DNA of 64,000 nucleotides from Annona cherimola (Eukaryota > Streptophyta > Magnoliopsida > Magnoliales > Annonaceae). The DNA is taken from contig CM059971.1 in NCBI GenBank assembly GCA_030490835.1, positions 56,344,012-56,408,011 of the forward strand, read 5' to 3'. The notes under the pieces are model-generated. The model worked only from the letters and a program-made list of their open reading frames with translations. It made no database searches and was not told the DNA's origin. The translations under genes were made by a program, and so were the position numbers. Below are positions 60,835-64,000 of this stretch, in pieces. The number at the start of each line of letters is the position of its first letter. Within the stretch, counting starts at the first letter, position 1.

Positions 60835-63001
60835 CTAGCCCTTTTTACCCCGCTTAGTACATCTACGACTGGATGAGACATGGGGGTTGCCTGTAATAAT
60901 TTCAATGTGACCTTCTTCATTCTGTATTGGCGATGTCGCTTTTGGGTCTCCAACTTCAGCGAGAAAGATCTTTTGAAGTTCATTTAGTTCACGCAACAGC
61001 CTCGAGCTACCTTCTATTGCATGATACAAGAGACGACGATGTGACACAGTGATAGCATTGATTGAGTTCCATATGGTTAGAAGGTCATCCTGTCGGTGCT
61101 TTGGTGAAGCTGCAAGCTTAGAAGACTCCAATTGAAGACCTTTATGAGGAGTACGCGACATCCATTTCAAGATGAAGAATTCAGGTACCTCAGTCATTTT
61201 CAATTCCCAGAACATCGCAAATAGATGCCTGCATATTATTCTAGTAGATTCGAACTGCATACAACTACATCTCCCATAATTCTTCGCACGATTGAACTGA
61301 ACCACTCGAGAAGCTTGTATGTCCTTTGCTTTTGTAATATGGAATATTTTGCTTCGTCACCATCAGCATCGATAAGTTACACTTTGAATGCATTGCTTTC
61401 CCATATTTCTTGCTTAATATTTGAGAAGTTGCAATGGGTGTAAGCATTGAAGAAGGTTTCCTCAATGTGGAATGAGGGCTTCCTTTGCAGGACCGCTAGC
61501 GATGTGTGTTTATCTGCATCCATTTCATCCTCACGCCGTCGACTTATTGCCCGTGTAATGTGATTTATAAATTGAAGCAAACTTATCTTTTGGTTGACAT
61601 AATGATCCAAAAATGAATGAAAAATTTTACTGCGTTGATTTGTGCACATTCCGTGAAATATGTAGCGCTTGTGGAACACCGGTACCCACTTCGATCGCTT
61701 GCTGTATAACAATTGCAACCACTCGTGAGAAACCATATTCCTCCAAGATGCTGGTCCATTGAGCTTCAAAAGATTGTGGACTAACATCGTTGTACACTAG
61801 TCAATTGAAAGCCTCTTGGAATTCATCTATCTGGTTACCCGTCCTTCCCAATTTCTCTGGGACTTTCCGTATAATATGCCATAGACAGTACTTATGGATA
61901 AAAGTTGGAAAGACTTGCTCTTCAACGGCTTCAATTGCTGCATCTTGGTCAGTACTGATGTATAATGGCATCTGTCCGGACATTGCATCTTTGAACTGCT
62001 GGAAAAGCCACACAAAGGAGAATCGTCTCATCCACTACCAAACTGCAGCAAAAAACAATGGTTTGTCTGTGATGATTTATTCCCACGAATGGTGCAAAGG
62101 GCATGTTGTATTTGTTGGTTTTGTATGTAGTGTCAAGATATAAAACATCTCCGAATGCTTTGAAATCTAACCTCGACCAACCATCAGACCAAAATAATGA
62201 AGTCAAATCACGCTTGTTATTCTTGCGAACTGCAAAGTACATATCTTGACCTGCATCATGCATCGTTTGGAGGTGATCGATTGCAAGGTCTGCATCTCGG
62301 GCTAGCAGATGACCATGAGATCTTGATTTGAAATTTCAAACATCCTGGCGAGTGAAGTAGATCTCAGACTCAGTGCCTAACTCTTTGACAAGATTATAGG
62401 CTGCCGAAGGACCAATGTCGACTTCGTTAAATGCTTTCAAAATTGAGGCAGATTCGTCGTCAATTTTACGATGCAATTTCAAGCAATGTGCCTGTGCTTT
62501 ATCTGCAAGTTGATGATTGTGGTTGTCCCAAAAATGGGTAACCACCCATCGCCCCTCTTGCTTCCTTGAAATCTCTAATCGAGCCATGCAGTTGCACCGA
62601 ATGGATACTCTTTTTATTCTAATCTTCTTTGCGATACCAGCACTGTCTTCATCATTTGCAATTGGCGTATGCATGGCTTCACAAGAGCATGTCATGCGCC
62701 TCCATGTAATCTTGGCAGTAGAGCTTAGTTTGCGAACCTGTTTGAGTTTGACACTAAACCCAACAGACTTCGCATAGCCTTTATAGAATTCACATGCTTC
62801 AAGTTCATCTTTAAATTCTTGTCCAACAAACGGTTGCTCCATGTTACAAGACAAGTCGCAAATGGGCTGGGTACTTGCAACTTCCTCCACACATGTGTCG
62901 GGAGCTACCTCTGTTTCCATTTTTAACTGATCAAGGTTCATTGGATCGAAAGCTGGATCATCAACATGTGAGGGAAGCATCATAAAATTGGGCCGACACA
63001 T
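60835..63001 (-). pseudogene. FAR1/FRS-type Mutator (MULE) transposase, broken
   Basis: Minus-strand reading from ATG 63001 (MCRPNFMMLPSHVDDP). The FAR1 DNA-binding domain spans about 62830-62470: CEFYKGYAKSVGFSV, CSCEAMH and the closing HNHQL of the zinc-chelating fold. The MULE transposase domain follows: YLDTTYKTNKYNMPF (first Asp) near 62130, ISTDQDAAIEAV (second Asp) near 61940 and CLWHI near 61880. A SWIM zinc finger (CSCMQFESTRIICRH) is at about 61270-61225, and a basic tail ends at 60835. Lesions: TGA at 62336-62338, a frameshift near 62030, TGA at 61801-61803, a further shift, and TAA at 61377-61379 with another shift. FRS host genes have the same domains, but the lesions and the Ulp1-like neighbour argue for a transposon copy. 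Confidence 0.88.
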
Positions 63002-63790
63002 GCTTGGGGATATAAACCATTAAGGAAAAATTGAGTCGCATTCATTGTCACAATAGGGGTATGAACACATAAAAATGGATTGTTAGAAAGTTCAAGTGCC
63101 TTTAGGTCTCGTGTGGATTATTTTCACCTAGTAGGTTCCTCGACAGAGCCACAGGTGCACTTGTTGCTTAGAAGCCTTAGCAGCCAAGTAAGGGAAGCAT
63201 CATAAAATTTAGCCAACACATGCAATCACTTGATAAACCATTAAGGCATAATTGTAAACACTCTACTGTCAACTAACCCAATTGGGCTATTTTTATGGCG
63301 AGTCGCATTCATTGACACAATAGGGTTATGAACACATCAAAAGTATTTTGAGAAAGTCTAAGTGCCTTTAGGTCTCGTGTGGATTATATTCACCTAGTAG
63401 GTTCTTCGATAGAGCCATAGATGCACTTGTTGCTTAGAAGCCTTAGCAGCCAAGTAAGGGAAGCATCATAAAATTGGGCCAACACATGCAGTCACTTGAT
63501 AAACCATTAAGGCATAATTGTAAACATTCTACTGTCAACTAACTCAATTGGGCTATTTTTATGGCGAGTCGTATTCATTGACACAATAGGATTATGAACA
63601 CATCAAAATGTATTTTGAGAAAGTCCAAGTGCCTTTGGTCTCGTGTGAATTATCTTCACCTAGTAGGTTCCTCGACAGAGCCACAGGTGCACTTGTTGCT
63701 TAGAAGCCTTAGCAGCCAAGTAAGGGAAACATCATAAAATTGGGCCAACACATGCAAAACGATATAAACCATTAAGGCATAATTGTAAAC
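62968..63790. repeat. Tandem array of a ~266-bp unit upstream of and into the FAR1-type gene
   Basis: The phrase AGTGCCTTTAGGTCTCGTG occurs at 63095, 63361 and (slightly changed) 63628, periods 266 and 267. GGAAGCATCATAAAATTGGGCC occurs at about 62972, 63193, 63460 and 63726. The first unit is shortened by about 45 bp and contains the first codons of the FAR1-type reading frame. This may be a tandemly repeated subterminal or promoter region of the Mutator element. Confidence 0.9.
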
Positions 63791-64000
63791 AACATGAAGT
63801 AGCCATTTAGTCCAATGAAAACAGAAATCCAATAAAGTAGCCATGCAGTCACATCACCCAAGCAAGTACTCTTATCTCTAAGAGTTAAACAAGCACGTAT
63901 GTTTTTTTAGTTGCATATAATGTGATTCAATCTACAGAAGGCACATTCAAAAAGAATAATCTGAAGTAATGAAATATAACCAACAATTCTAATCCAAAAG
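63791..64000. other. AT-rich edge of the window
   Basis: No gene or terminal inverted repeat of the Mutator element could be recognised before the window ends. Confidence 0.4.

Noticed and set aside
60835..63001. Functional FAR1/FRS light-signalling gene
   Set aside because: At least three in-frame stops and several frameshifts, plus an adjacent transposon-type Ulp1 gene. FRS genes in hosts have no such lesions.

Overview
This is a window of nuclear DNA from a flowering plant. It is AT-rich and dominated by repeats. The evidence is GT-AG spliced genes with plant-type proteins (mitochondrial COQ6, a DRP4/Mx-type dynamin) and plant mobile-element families: Ty1-copia, a Ty3-gypsy chromovirus-like element, an RTE LINE, a SINE, hAT and Tourist-like MITEs, and a FAR1-type Mutator element. 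Nothing seen here fixes the order or family of the plant. There are no bacterial, organellar or tRNA/rRNA genes.

Layout. (1) Positions 1617-24149, minus strand, hold one apparently intact single-copy gene, COQ6, the flavin monooxygenase of ubiquinone synthesis. Ten exons join in frame to a 519-residue protein spread over 22.5 kb. Its introns are full of repeats: a hAT element, Tourist-like MITEs, a ~203-bp tandem array, foldback elements, a copia integrase scrap and an RTE LINE. (2) About 24.2-30.6 kb, upstream of COQ6, is a gene-free block of MITEs and foldback repeats, several nested or tandemly duplicated. (3) 30598-41265 is a decayed Ty1-copia element with both LTRs, a primer-binding site and a near-perfect target-site duplication. 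It is split by a decayed Ty3-gypsy element in the opposite orientation at 34339-40644. (4) 41.3-46.9 kb holds a SINE with a 15-bp target duplication, more MITEs and a GC-rich hAT-like element. (5) 46899-47733 is a truncated DRP4-type dynamin pseudogene with its own TATA box, cut by a second copy of the COQ6-intron hAT element, here with a perfect 8-bp target duplication. (6) 50.4-63.8 kb is a Mutator-related district. A broken FAR1-type transposase and a multi-exon Ulp1-like cysteine protease gene lie in tandem on the minus strand. A second, more decayed Ulp1-like gene converges on them from the plus strand.

Only COQ6 looks like a normal working host gene. The Ulp1-like gene at 57022-60448 keeps a full His-Asp-Cys triad but has at least one in-frame stop in the model. 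The most unusual parts are the FAR1 plus Ulp1 pairing with a convergent degenerate Ulp1 paralogue, the FAR1 start codon lying inside a 266-bp tandem repeat, and the hAT family that carries CCCTAA (telomere-like) repeats.
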